From assembly GCA_910579295.1 (NCBI GenBank), contig CAJTTC010000004.1:88912-152911 (forward strand): a stretch of 64,000 nucleotides of DNA. The letters run 5' to 3'. The notes below the pieces were generated by a model. It was not told where the DNA came from, searched no databases, and saw only the letters and a program-made list of their open reading frames with translations. Both the position numbers and the translations under genes were made by a program. Below, piece by piece: positions 22,395 to 32,028 of the stretch. How positions within the stretch are numbered: the first letter of the stretch is position 1; every line of letters starts with the position of its first letter. This DNA is from an uncultured Christensenella sp. (GTDB taxonomy: Bacteria; Bacillota_A; Clostridia; Christensenellales; Borkfalkiaceae).

Positions 22395-24065
22395 ATGAAT
22401 GAATTTGCCATTGAACATATACCCGAATCAAAATATTGTTTTGCCGAAGATAAGAATACCGTTACGCTTCGATTAAGGGTAAGTAAGTATGATATGCCCG
22501 AAAAAGTAGAGGTGGTTTACGGCGGTAAATATGATTATGCCACAGTGCAATTAAGAGCTATAATGAAGCGTTACTGTGAAGATAAATTATTTGCTTATTA
22601 CACAGCAACATTGCATTTAGCCGACGTGCGCTTGGTATATATTTTTGCGATAACAGAAAACGGCAAGGAATATTATTTTTCGGAAGATGGGCTTACTGAA
22701 CACTATGATTATACGTTAAATTATTATAATTGTTTTCAGTTAGCTTATGTAAACGATATAGACGTTATGAAGCCGATAGAGTGGTTGAAAACCGCAACCT
22801 TTTATCAAATTTTTGTCGAACGGTTTAATATCGGTTTAAAGGATAAAGACAAAAGCTATATCAATTTAAAATGGGGAGAGCTTCCTAAGCCGAAAAGTTT
22901 TGCCGGAGGAGATATTAAAGGAATTACGGAGAAGCTAAACTACATAAACGATTTAGGTATAAACGCTTTGTATTTAACTCCTGTTTTCAGCTCAATATCA
23001 AACCATAAGTACGACATAAGCGATTATTATAATGTAGACAAAAATTTTGGAAGCAAAGACGATTTAAAAGAACTGATAGATAAAGCTCACGCAATGGGAA
23101 TGAAAATTGTTTTAGATGCGGTATTCAATCATTGTAGCGACCAAATAAGTCAGTTCCAAGATGTATTGAAAAACGGCAGGAAGTCGAAATTTTATGACTG
23201 GTTTATTATAACTAACGATAATCCGTTACAATACGAATGTTTTGCTTCCTGCAAATATATGCCTAAATTCAATACATCCAAAAAAGAAGTTTGTGAGTAT
23301 CTTATTGATATTGCAACGTATTGGATAAAAGAATTTGATATAGACGGTTGGCGGCTTGATGTTTCAGATGAAATATCTCACGAGTTTTGGCGACAGTTCA
23401 GGAGAGCTGTTAAAGAAGCAAAGCCTGACTGCGTTTTAATAGGCGAAAATTGGCACGATGCAAACGTTTATCTTCAAGGCGACCAATACGATAGCATAAT
23501 GAATTATGCTTTCACAAAAGCGTGCTTAGACTTTTATGCGTTTAAACGCTTTACGCCGAAACGGTTTGTAGAGAAACTTAACGAGCTGTTAATGCGAAAT
23601 TGTAATGCGGCGAACAGTATGCTGCTCAATTTGTTAGATAGTCATGATACGCATAGGTTTTTTACACAAGTCAACTGCGATAAAGATAAATTATTAAATG
23701 CACTTTCAATGCTGTATTTTTTCGACGGGGTTCCTTGTATTTATTACGGAACGGAAATAGCCTTGCAAGGCTATCACGACCCTGACTCAAGGCGCACATT
23801 TGAATGGGATAAAGTAGATTCAAGTTCAACTCTAACTCAACTTATCAAGTATTTATGTTCATTGAAAGCTAACGGAGAGCTTGCCGATAATAATATAGTT
23901 ATAACTGAACATAACGGGATTATAGAAGTAGTAAGAGAAAAATACAAACTTATTCTTAACGGTAACGAATTTAAAATTAAATATACCCCTTTGAATAAAA
24001 GTTTTGCCTATAAATATGCTAATGGCGAACTTGACGGTTGGGGGTTCGTAATAGAGAAAATATAA
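22395..24065 (+). CDS. Intracellular GH13 cyclomaltodextrinase/neopullulanase-like enzyme
   Basis: Hydrolyses imported cyclodextrins or maltodextrins in the cytoplasm. The 556-residue enzyme has no signal peptide; an N-terminal beta domain (~1-125) precedes the GH13 barrel with D322 (D-G-W-R-L-D-V), E351 (I-G-E-N-W-H) and D418 (L-D-S-H-D), the pattern of neopullulanase/cyclomaltodextrinase/maltogenic amylase. The C-terminal beta domain is short. SD AAGGAA precedes the ATG. It is the first gene of the run leading to the ABC importer, pairing with the extracellular CGTase-like enzyme. Confidence 0.9.
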   Translation: MNEFAIEHIPESKYCFAEDKNTVTLRLRVSKYDMPEKVEVVYGGKYDYATVQLRAIMKRYCEDKLFAYYTATLHLADVRLVYIFAITENGKEYYFSEDGLTEHYDYTLNYYNCFQLAYVNDIDVMKPIEWLKTATFYQIFVERFNIGLKDKDKSYINLKWGELPKPKSFAGGDIKGITEKLNYINDLGINALYLTPVFSSISNHKYDISDYYNVDKNFGSKDDLKELIDKAHAMGMKIVLDAVFNHCSDQISQFQDVLKNGRKSKFYDWFIITNDNPLQYECFASCKYMPKFNTSKKEVCEYLIDIATYWIKEFDIDGWRLDVSDEISHEFWRQFRRAVKEAKPDCVLIGENWHDANVYLQGDQYDSIMNYAFTKACLDFYAFKRFTPKRFVEKLNELLMRNCNAANSMLLNLLDSHDTHRFFTQVNCDKDKLLNALSMLYFFDGVPCIYYGTEIALQGYHDPDSRRTFEWDKVDSSSTLTQLIKYLCSLKANGELADNNIVITEHNGIIEVVREKYKLILNGNEFKIKYTPLNKSFAYKYANGELDGWGFVIEKI

Positions 24066-24080
24066 AATTCGGTACAATGT

Positions 24081-24119
24081 AAGGGATATATCCCTTATGC
24101 GTTTGTAAACAAACGCATA
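24081..24119 (+). other. Tandem intergenic hairpins before the binding-protein gene
   Basis: A 16-bp perfect palindrome (24081-24096) is followed by a 10-bp stem with 4-base loop (24096-24105 with 24110-24119). There is no T-run, so they are not ordinary terminators; an mRNA-processing or stability role upstream of the highly needed binding protein is plausible. Confidence 0.6.
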
Positions 24120-24142
24120 GATAATGTTTAAAGGAGGAAAAG

Positions 24143-25573
24143 ATGAAAAAAATATTACCGGCTTTAATAGCGCATATTGCGATTATTCTTGCAGTGATAA
24201 TTGCTTTTGGCGTTATGAGTGTTGTCCGTAAAACGTATGCAGGCGGCGCAGAAAAATTTACCGGCGAATTAGAAAGAAATGTTACTTTGCATATTCTTGA
24301 AAATAACACTGCAAAGGAACAGGGGTATCTTGAAGAACTTTTAAATGCTTTTAACGAGAAGTATAAAGAATACGGTATTAAAGCTGTGGATGCAAACGTT
24401 GACCAATTCAACGACCTTGAACAAAGTGGTCCGTTCGGATATGGTCCCGATGTCTTGTATCAGGCAAACGACGCCGTAATGAAATATGTTGACGGACACC
24501 ACATATTACCATTACCTATTGAACAGCTTGATTGCTACGAACATATAAGTGAAAATGCTTGGGATGCTTATACAACCACTATATCAGAGCAAGAGTATGT
24601 TTTTGGAGTTCCTGTAAATATTCAGCAGCCGTTATTGTTTTATCGTGATGACTTGTTGCCTGATAATTGGGAAACCGAATGGGATGACGATAAGAACGGT
24701 GTGCCTGATATGATAGAAAACTGGTCTGCGTTATATCGGTATTCAAAACAAGTTAAACAACAAAGTAACGGTAAAAAATACGGTTATATGCAATCCTTAC
24801 TTGATAGCTATTTTTCTTCGGGTTATTTATTTTCCTTCGGCGGTTATTTGTTCGGTGGGGAAGATGGAACGGATACATATGATATAGGTTTAGCAAACGG
24901 GGATAGCTATAAAGGAGCAAAGATAATCAGACAGCTCGCTTCCGTTATGAATATGGAGTGTACGGAATTTACGATTAGCGATAACAGATATACCCGACTT
25001 GCTTCCGGAACTTATTTTGCGACTATGACTACGCCTGACGTTTACACTATGTTTATCAGAGAAATGGTAAATGCAGGATATACAGAAGAATATGCGAAAG
25101 AACACGTTAAAATGGTAAACGTTCCCAAACTTCCTGTAAGCGGTGATTTGGAAGATGAAAGTCAAGGTTTTATGGATATGACTGTTATGGGTGGTGTAAA
25201 CGGTTATGCAATAAGCTCTTATACAAAATATCCGAACGCTTCACTTGAATTTGTAAACTTCGCTACAAGCTATGATATGGTTAAAAAGAGAAATCAAATA
25301 TTGGGTATTTCTCCTGCCCGTAAGGACATTATAGAAGAAATAGGTGGCTTGGATAAGATAATAAACGAAAATCTCGATAGCGGTTCGATATATGTAATGC
25401 CGAGCGTTCGTGCGACTTCTCAAATATGGTCGCCAATGGAAACATTTTTCTCGCTTATAGCAGGAGATATACTTGAAGGTAAATCGGCATATGCTACGGA
25501 CGAGTCTTTAAAGAAAGGACTTGAAGGCGTATCAAAAAATATATATGATGCAATTCATACTTTGGCAGGATAA
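24143..25573 (+). CDS. Maltodextrin-type ABC solute-binding protein, membrane anchored
   Basis: Family 1 extracellular binding protein (MalE type), 476 residues, followed by matching permeases. The N-terminal helix (residues ~5-30) has no lipobox cysteine, unlike most Gram-positive binding proteins, so it is tethered by this helix or cleaved near T-Y-A. Typical features are I-L-E-N-N-T at the first strand, G-P-D-V-L-Y and the D-x-D-x-N-G-V-P-D calcium-like loop near residue 190. SD AAAGGAGG precedes the ATG. Substrate is inferred from the surrounding starch enzymes. Confidence 0.85.
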   Translation: MKKILPALIAHIAIILAVIIAFGVMSVVRKTYAGGAEKFTGELERNVTLHILENNTAKEQGYLEELLNAFNEKYKEYGIKAVDANVDQFNDLEQSGPFGYGPDVLYQANDAVMKYVDGHHILPLPIEQLDCYEHISENAWDAYTTTISEQEYVFGVPVNIQQPLLFYRDDLLPDNWETEWDDDKNGVPDMIENWSALYRYSKQVKQQSNGKKYGYMQSLLDSYFSSGYLFSFGGYLFGGEDGTDTYDIGLANGDSYKGAKIIRQLASVMNMECTEFTISDNRYTRLASGTYFATMTTPDVYTMFIREMVNAGYTEEYAKEHVKMVNVPKLPVSGDLEDESQGFMDMTVMGGVNGYAISSYTKYPNASLEFVNFATSYDMVKKRNQILGISPARKDIIEEIGGLDKIINENLDSGSIYVMPSVRATSQIWSPMETFFSLIAGDILEGKSAYATDESLKKGLEGVSKNIYDAIHTLAG

Positions 25574-25583
25574 GGAGGGAATT

Positions 25584-26990
25584 ATGACGAAAGTTTTAAA
25601 TAAAGTTAAAAGTTTTTTTGTCGGTATTCCTACAAAAGTTAAGAATTATTTTAAAAGCATACCCGACAGATTAAAGAAAAAATTTGCAGGTGCAAAAGAA
25701 ATTATAACGCAAGGCAATTCAAAAGTAGGCGCATCCATTTGTTGTATGGGGCTTGGTCAGCTTCTGTATAAACAATGGACAAAAGGCAGTATGTTCATTT
25801 TATTACAAGTAGCGTTTATACTCTATTTTGTATTTACGGGCGGCGCAGACTTATTCGGATTATTCACTTTGGGTCAGGTAAAAGGCGATGCATGGTTTGG
25901 TATAGCAGGCGACAATTCGGTTGTTATGATGCTAATGGGAATATTCGCCGTAATAATGATAATGTTTTATATTGCAATTTATATTGTCAATGTAAAAGAT
26001 GTATACGCAACCCAATGTGCAGAAGATACTTTAAAAGAACCGCTGTCGTTTAAAAGTCAGGCGGCGTCATTGCTTGATAAAAATTTCCATAAAACCGCTT
26101 TAACGTTACCGATAATAGGTGTTTGCATTTTCAGTATTTTACCCATTGTCTTTATGATACTGATAGCGTTTACCAATTATGGCGGAACAACCGTACCCCC
26201 TGAACTTGTAGATTGGGTAGGGTTTGAAAATTTCGGAAAGATACTCACGCTCGGACAGTTTGCGCCTACGTTCTTTAAGATATTCGGTTGGAACTTAATG
26301 TGGGCAGTACTTTCCACAGCGATAAACTTTTTTGCAGGAATAGGACTTGCTTTACTCTTAAATAAGGCGTGTGTAAAGTGCAAAGCAATTTGGAGAGCTT
26401 TCCCGATACTTGCTTATGCGATACCGGGCTTCATAACGCTTCTTGGCTTCAAATTTATGTTCTCTTATGGTGGCCCGATAAATTACTATATCCAACAAGG
26501 CGGAGGGGATGCGATAGGCTTTTTAGCGGTTAATTCAAAATGGACGGCAAGGCTTATCGGTCTTGGAGTAAATGCTTGGATAAGCGTACCTTCGATAATG
26601 TTGCTTGCAACCGGTATTCTGTCTAATCTGAATAACGATTTATATGAAGCGGCAAGGGTAGACGGCGCAAGCGCATGGAGGCAATTCATAAAAATTACTT
26701 TACCTTATGTTTTGTTTGCTACAACGCCCGTACTTATTACGCAATTCATAAATAACTTTAATAACTTCGGTATTTTCTACTTCCTTCGTGATGGCGTTAT
26801 TTCAGACAGCTATTTCCTTGCAAATAATACAGACCTTCTTATAAATTGGTTGTATCGAATATCTATTGATAATAACTATTATTCGATAGGTGCGGCGATA
26901 AGTTTAATTATATTTATTGTAACTTCGATAATATCTCTAACGGTGTATATTTTATCCCCGTCATATAAACAGGAGGAAACGTTCAGATGA
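25584..26990 (+). CDS. malF: Maltodextrin ABC permease, MalF type
   Basis: A 468-residue inner membrane permease with an extended N-terminal part (about 90 polar residues plus two or three extra helices), then the binding-protein-dependent transport domain. The EAA loop reads E-A-A-R-V-D-G-A-S-A-W-R-Q-F and contacts the ATPase. The long N-terminus with extra helices is characteristic of MalF versus MalG. ATG 25584 has SD AAGGAGG; an upstream frame extending into the binding-protein gene is rejected. The stop overlaps the malG start by four bases (ATGA). Confidence 0.9.
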   Translation: MTKVLNKVKSFFVGIPTKVKNYFKSIPDRLKKKFAGAKEIITQGNSKVGASICCMGLGQLLYKQWTKGSMFILLQVAFILYFVFTGGADLFGLFTLGQVKGDAWFGIAGDNSVVMMLMGIFAVIMIMFYIAIYIVNVKDVYATQCAEDTLKEPLSFKSQAASLLDKNFHKTALTLPIIGVCIFSILPIVFMILIAFTNYGGTTVPPELVDWVGFENFGKILTLGQFAPTFFKIFGWNLMWAVLSTAINFFAGIGLALLLNKACVKCKAIWRAFPILAYAIPGFITLLGFKFMFSYGGPINYYIQQGGGDAIGFLAVNSKWTARLIGLGVNAWISVPSIMLLATGILSNLNNDLYEAARVDGASAWRQFIKITLPYVLFATTPVLITQFINNFNNFGIFYFLRDGVISDSYFLANNTDLLINWLYRISIDNNYYSIGAAISLIIFIVTSIISLTVYILSPSYKQEETFR

Positions 26991-27844
26991 ATAAAGCAAA
27001 AGCAAAAGTTGTTAAATCGAAATCAAAAAAAGTACTTAACGTGCTTATTACATACTGCATACTTATTGTGGTTGCGTTTATATTCTTTTTCCCTTGTCTG
27101 TGGCTTATATTGGCATCGTTCTCAAAGTCGGGTTCAATATATTCATTTGACGGGTTTTTCCCTAAGGAATATGGAATTGATGCCTTTAAAACTTTGTTTA
27201 CCGATACGGTAATGTACAACTATCCCAAATGGTTTTTGAATACTTTGTTTATATCCGTAATGAGTTGTATATTCGGAACGCTGTTGACGATTTTGACGGC
27301 TTACTGTATGTCGAGATTCCGTTTCAAAAGCAGAAAAAAGCTAATGAAGGCAACGCTTGTTTTGGGAATGTTCCCGTCCTTTATGGGAACGATAGCCGTA
27401 TATTTGTTAATGACACAATTTAACCTTATTAATCAGCAATGGGGTTTGATACTGATTTATTCGGGAACTGCGCCTATGGGATATATGGTACAAAAAGGCT
27501 TCTTTGACACAATACCTTATTCGATAGACGAAGCGGCAAGAATAGACGGTGCATCTAATTTTACAGTATTTGTTAAATTTATTTTGCCGTTATCGAAACC
27601 TATACTTGTCTATACGGCATTAACATCTTTTACTTGGCCGTGGTCAGACTTTATTCTTCCGAAGATGTTATTGCAGAACAGAGATTTATGGACGGTTGCG
27701 GTAGGGCTTATGTCGTTGGGCGAAACTGAATTTGCTCGGTTTGCGGCAGGTTCGATTATAATAGCTATACCGATAATTATTTTGTATTTCTGCTTGGTTA
27801 AGTATATGATTAACGGTATGTCTGCCGGTGCGGTAAAAGAATAA
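26987..27844 (+). CDS. malG: Maltodextrin ABC permease, MalG type
   Basis: The 285-residue partner permease with six helices and the EAA loop D-E-A-A-R-I-D-G-A-S near residue 183. Length and lack of a long N-terminal region fit MalG. Translationally coupled to malF. Forms the membrane channel with MalF and two copies of the ATPase encoded next. Confidence 0.9.
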   Translation: MNKAKAKVVKSKSKKVLNVLITYCILIVVAFIFFFPCLWLILASFSKSGSIYSFDGFFPKEYGIDAFKTLFTDTVMYNYPKWFLNTLFISVMSCIFGTLLTILTAYCMSRFRFKSRKKLMKATLVLGMFPSFMGTIAVYLLMTQFNLINQQWGLILIYSGTAPMGYMVQKGFFDTIPYSIDEAARIDGASNFTVFVKFILPLSKPILVYTALTSFTWPWSDFILPKMLLQNRDLWTVAVGLMSLGETEFARFAAGSIIIAIPIIILYFCLVKYMINGMSAGAVKE

Positions 27845-27862
27845 TTTGGGGGGAATTTAAAA

Positions 27863-29761
27863 ATGGCTAATTTAAGTTTAAAACATATTTATAAAGTTTA
27901 TCCTAACGGAGCGAAAGCCGTTAATGATTTCAATATGCAAATTGACGATAAGGAATTTATCGTATTTGTAGGCCCGTCGGGTTGCGGTAAATCAACTACG
28001 CTTCGTATGATAGCAGGACTTGAAGAAATTACGGCAGGCGAATTGAAAATCGGAGATGTTGTCGTAAACGGTATGGAACCGAAGGACAGGGATATAGCAA
28101 TGGTATTCCAGAACTATGCTCTTTATCCGCATATGACTATTTATGAAAATATAGCGTTTGGACTTCGTACCCGTAAAGTTCCGAAAGAGGAAATAGATAA
28201 GCGTGTAACGGAAGCGGCAGAAACGCTCGGGATTACGGAATATCTTAAAAGAAAACCCAAAGAGATGTCGGGAGGACAAAGACAACGTGTTGCGCTCGGC
28301 AGAGCTATCGTTAGAGAACCGAAAGTAATGCTTTTAGACGAGCCGCTTTCAAACCTTGATGCGAAACTTCGTACTCAGATGAGAAGCGAAATAATTAAAC
28401 TTCATAAAAAACTGAACACAACATTTATTTACGTTACTCACGACCAAGTTGAAGCTATGACTATGGGAACGAGAATAGTAGTTATGAAAGACGGCTTTGT
28501 AAAGCAGATAGATACACCTAAAAATCTTTATAAATATCCGTCAAATAAATTTGTTGCCGGTTTCATAGGAACGCCCCAAATGAACTTTTTTCAGGGAACG
28601 CTCAAAAAAGACGGCGATAAAGTGCATATAGAATTCAAGTGGTCGGAAGCCAAAATAACCGTCCCGTATTCGATGCTTATGAAAACTACTCCGCAGTATT
28701 TGGACGGAACAAAGACCGTGTATATAGGTTTCCGTGCGGAAGATATTTCGCTTGAAGAAGATAAAGTTCGGGCAAGCGAAGCAAAGATTAAGGTAAGAAT
28801 ATCTCACTCGGAAGAATTGGGAACGGAGACCCTTGTGTACGGCGATATAAATATGGACGGCGACGGGTTTGCGGAAACAAATACGAGAGTTATTATTAAA
28901 TCGGCAGGATTTAAAGAGTATAAGCCTGATACGGTATGTGAAGCGGCATTAAATATCGATTCAATTCATTTGTTTGATATTGAAACCGAAGAAAGTATTA
29001 TGCCCCGTATTCCCGAATATAACTACCTTGACTGTAACGTTGAAAACGGGAAACTTAAATTTCTCGGTAACAGCGTAGATTTGCCCGAATCAGCCGTATG
29101 TGAGAACGGAAGCGGCGAATTATTGATTTCGGTTTCTGCGATTAAGTTTGACGGCGACATAAAGGCAAAGGTTATTGATAACGAGAATATAAACGGTCAA
29201 AATCTTGTTTCTTTGGATATAAACGGTAGCAGAATATATGCGTTATCCGATAACGTTCTTGAAAAAGGCGAAATAGGTATAGGGCTTGATTTTAAGAAAC
29301 TTATTATCAATGTCGGTAGTGTAGGAATTTCGCCTATGCCGCTAACGAACGGATTAAACGGTACTTTCGTTATGGAAAAGTTACCTGAAACAATAAACGT
29401 AAAAGGTAAAGACAAAAAGGTTAAAACACCGCATTATTATTTGGTTATCAACGGAACAAAGTTTGAAGCACCCGAACAGATTTACAGTAAAATGTTTGCG
29501 GCGACAACGGGTAGAAAGGTTTACAATTCTACATACAGATACGAATGGACACCTTATGATTTTACCGTTTCGGAGAGCGGTATTGAAGCGCAGGTTTTAA
29601 AAACGCTCGATTACGGCGCTGAAAAATTTTTGAAATGCGCTGTCGGAGAAGAAATACTTTATGTAAAATGCGATAAAGTTATGAGCGGTAAAATTTATCT
29701 TGTACCTGAGGTAAACAAAGTTAGCGTAATTGAGAGTGAAAGACAAATAAGAATAGTTTAG
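27863..29761 (+). CDS. MalK/MsmX-type ABC ATPase with a large C-terminal extension
   Basis: Drives the importer by ATP hydrolysis. Walker A G-P-S-G-C-G-K-S-T (residues 37-45), Q-loop (Q83), signature S-G-G-Q (136-139), Walker B with D159-E160, and the switch His in T-H-D complete the nucleotide-binding domain. A regulatory OB/TOBE region follows to about residue 370, where normal MalK proteins end. This protein continues to 632 residues, with a ~260-residue beta-rich extension that I cannot assign; parts look like duplicated TOBE-like strands. SD GGGGGG precedes the ATG by about eight bases. Confidence 0.85.
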   Translation: MANLSLKHIYKVYPNGAKAVNDFNMQIDDKEFIVFVGPSGCGKSTTLRMIAGLEEITAGELKIGDVVVNGMEPKDRDIAMVFQNYALYPHMTIYENIAFGLRTRKVPKEEIDKRVTEAAETLGITEYLKRKPKEMSGGQRQRVALGRAIVREPKVMLLDEPLSNLDAKLRTQMRSEIIKLHKKLNTTFIYVTHDQVEAMTMGTRIVVMKDGFVKQIDTPKNLYKYPSNKFVAGFIGTPQMNFFQGTLKKDGDKVHIEFKWSEAKITVPYSMLMKTTPQYLDGTKTVYIGFRAEDISLEEDKVRASEAKIKVRISHSEELGTETLVYGDINMDGDGFAETNTRVIIKSAGFKEYKPDTVCEAALNIDSIHLFDIETEESIMPRIPEYNYLDCNVENGKLKFLGNSVDLPESAVCENGSGELLISVSAIKFDGDIKAKVIDNENINGQNLVSLDINGSRIYALSDNVLEKGEIGIGLDFKKLIINVGSVGISPMPLTNGLNGTFVMEKLPETINVKGKDKKVKTPHYYLVINGTKFEAPEQIYSKMFAATTGRKVYNSTYRYEWTPYDFTVSESGIEAQVLKTLDYGAEKFLKCAVGEEILYVKCDKVMSGKIYLVPEVNKVSVIESERQIRIV

Positions 29762-29778
29762 TTACAAGGATAATGCAA

Positions 29779-32028
29779 ATGGATAAAACTTTATTTTTAC
29801 AGGATTTGACAAGGCTTGAAGTAAAAAATAAAGATGTACAAACTTTATACAACGAAATCTCCTGTCTTGCAATGAAGTGTGGGCTAAAAGCAACGCAGAA
29901 GCCCGCAACAAAAAATGCTTACTATCTTTCAATGGAATTTCTTATAGGGCGTAGCTTTTATAACAACCTTATGGAGCTTGGAGTTCTTGAAGAGGCAAAA
30001 GAAATTCTTGCACAAAAAGGAATAGATATAAACGTATTCGAGGAAATAGAGGATGCCGCTCTCGGTAATGGCGGTTTAGGTAGGCTTGCTGCTTGTTTCC
30101 TTGATTCTGCGGCAGGTTTAGGCTTGCCCCTGCAAGGGTACGGAATCCGTTATAAATACGGATTATTCAAACAAGCTATTAAAAACGGCTTTCAAGTTGA
30201 GTTGCCTGATGATTGGCAAAAGTTTGGCGACCCGTGGTCTATCAGACGGGAAAACGAAAAACGCTTAATAAAATTTGCCGATATGTCGGTTTGGGCTGTG
30301 CCTTATGATATGCCCGTATTCGGTAAACGTGTAAATAATTTGAGATTATTTCAAGCCGAAGGGAACGAAGAAGCGCAAAAAATCAGCGAATATCTTTATC
30401 CGGCAGACGATACCGAAGAAGGTAAATTGTTAAGGCTTCGCCAAGAATATTTCTTCTCTGCGGCGGCTATCGGAGAGCTTGTCGATAAGCATATTAAAAA
30501 GCACGGCAGACGATTTGATAATTTTTCCGAATTTAACTCAATACAGTTGAATGATACGCACCCTATACTTGCTATTGCGGAATTTATAAGACTGCTTACG
30601 ACAGAGCATAGAGTTTGTTTGTCAGATGCGCTTGAAGTTGCGAAAAAGACATTTTCATACACAAACCACACAATATTGCCTGAGGCATTAGAGTGTTGGC
30701 AATCTTTACAGATAAAGAAAATTTTGCCCGAAATATATTCTATTTTAATGAAAGTATATGTAAAGCAAAAAGATGAGTTTGCAAGGTTGAAGTGTTCGCC
30801 GGAAGAAGCGTCTGATATGGCAATTTATTCTGCCGATAAATTTTCAATGGCTAATCTTGCGTTATTTGTCGGTAACAAAGTAAACGGTGTTGCTAAATTA
30901 CATACGGATATTTTAAAAAGTAACCTGTTCAAAACAGCGTTTAAATATTATCCCGAAAAGTTCCAAAATAAAACAAACGGTATAACACAACGCAGATGGT
31001 TAATGCTTTGTAACCGTGAATTGTCAGAGCTTATCGATAATTCGATAGGACAAGATTGGCGTAATGATATACAGCTATTAGGTCAGCTTGAAAGTAAAGT
31101 CAACAACATAATTCCTGATTTTATTAAAGTTAAAGCTGAAAAGAAAAGACAACTTTTTGAATATATCAAAATTCACGAAGGTGTAGATATAACCGAAAAT
31201 TTTATTGTCTATTCACAGGTAAAAAGGTTGCACGAGTATAAGCGACAGCTTATGACAGCACTTGCAATACTTGAAATTTATAAAAGTTTAAAGAACGGTA
31301 CAATAAAGGAGTTTCAACCTTCTGTATTCATATTCGGAGCAAAGAGCGCACCGAGCTATAAAAGAGCAAAAGCAATAATAAAGTTTATTAACGAGATAGC
31401 AGATAAAATTAATTCAGACGAGCAGACTAATCGTTTGCTGAAAGTCGTATTTGTTCAAAATTATAATGTTTCATATGCGGAAAAAATCGTTGCAGGTACT
31501 GATGTTTCTTTGCAGGTATCAACTGCCGGACTTGAAGCAAGCGGAACGGGTAATATGAAGTTTATGATGAACGGTGCGGTTACTTGCGGCACAATGGACG
31601 GCGCAAACATAGAAATTGTGGAACTTGCAGGTAAAGAAAATAACTATATATTCGGCGCAGAAGTAGACGAAATCGAAAGGCTTAAAAAAGACGGATATAA
31701 TCCCACCGAAATTATAAAGAATAGCGATTTACATAATTTTGCTATGTCCACACTAATTGACGGCACGTTTAATGACGGTAATACAGGTTACTTTAAAGAT
31801 TTGTACGACTCATTAACTATCGGAGCAAGTTGGCATAAGCCTGACCAATATTTTGTATTGCACGATTTACAGAGTTATGTTGATGCGCTTCTTAAAATCA
31901 ATTCTGATTACAAAAATAAAAATGACTTTGCATTAAAGCAACTTAATAATACCGCAAATTCGGCGTATTTCTCATCTGACAGAACAATAAAAGAGTATGC
32001 TAAAAATATTTGGGAAATAATGATATGA
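29779..32028 (+). CDS. glgP: Glycogen/maltodextrin phosphorylase
   Basis: Phosphorolyses alpha-1,4-glucan ends to glucose-1-phosphate, saving ATP. The 749-residue GT35 enzyme has the pyridoxal-phosphate motif E-A-S-G-T-G-N-M-K with K594, and the N-terminal G-N-G-G-L-G-R-L-A-A segment. ATG 29779 is preferred to the ATG six bases upstream because AAGGA is then eight bases away rather than two. Its stop overlaps the malQ start (ATGA), and both products act on the dextrins delivered by the importer. Confidence 0.95.
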   Translation: MDKTLFLQDLTRLEVKNKDVQTLYNEISCLAMKCGLKATQKPATKNAYYLSMEFLIGRSFYNNLMELGVLEEAKEILAQKGIDINVFEEIEDAALGNGGLGRLAACFLDSAAGLGLPLQGYGIRYKYGLFKQAIKNGFQVELPDDWQKFGDPWSIRRENEKRLIKFADMSVWAVPYDMPVFGKRVNNLRLFQAEGNEEAQKISEYLYPADDTEEGKLLRLRQEYFFSAAAIGELVDKHIKKHGRRFDNFSEFNSIQLNDTHPILAIAEFIRLLTTEHRVCLSDALEVAKKTFSYTNHTILPEALECWQSLQIKKILPEIYSILMKVYVKQKDEFARLKCSPEEASDMAIYSADKFSMANLALFVGNKVNGVAKLHTDILKSNLFKTAFKYYPEKFQNKTNGITQRRWLMLCNRELSELIDNSIGQDWRNDIQLLGQLESKVNNIIPDFIKVKAEKKRQLFEYIKIHEGVDITENFIVYSQVKRLHEYKRQLMTALAILEIYKSLKNGTIKEFQPSVFIFGAKSAPSYKRAKAIIKFINEIADKINSDEQTNRLLKVVFVQNYNVSYAEKIVAGTDVSLQVSTAGLEASGTGNMKFMMNGAVTCGTMDGANIEIVELAGKENNYIFGAEVDEIERLKKDGYNPTEIIKNSDLHNFAMSTLIDGTFNDGNTGYFKDLYDSLTIGASWHKPDQYFVLHDLQSYVDALLKINSDYKNKNDFALKQLNNTANSAYFSSDRTIKEYAKNIWEIMI

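Noticed and set aside
24081..24119. Terminator between the GH13 enzyme and the binding-protein gene
   Set aside because: No T-run follows either hairpin and the downstream genes need the same transcript or a promoter not evident here.
24143..24260. Lipoprotein signal on the solute-binding protein
   Set aside because: There is no cysteine in or after the N-terminal helix, so lipid anchoring through a lipobox is not possible.
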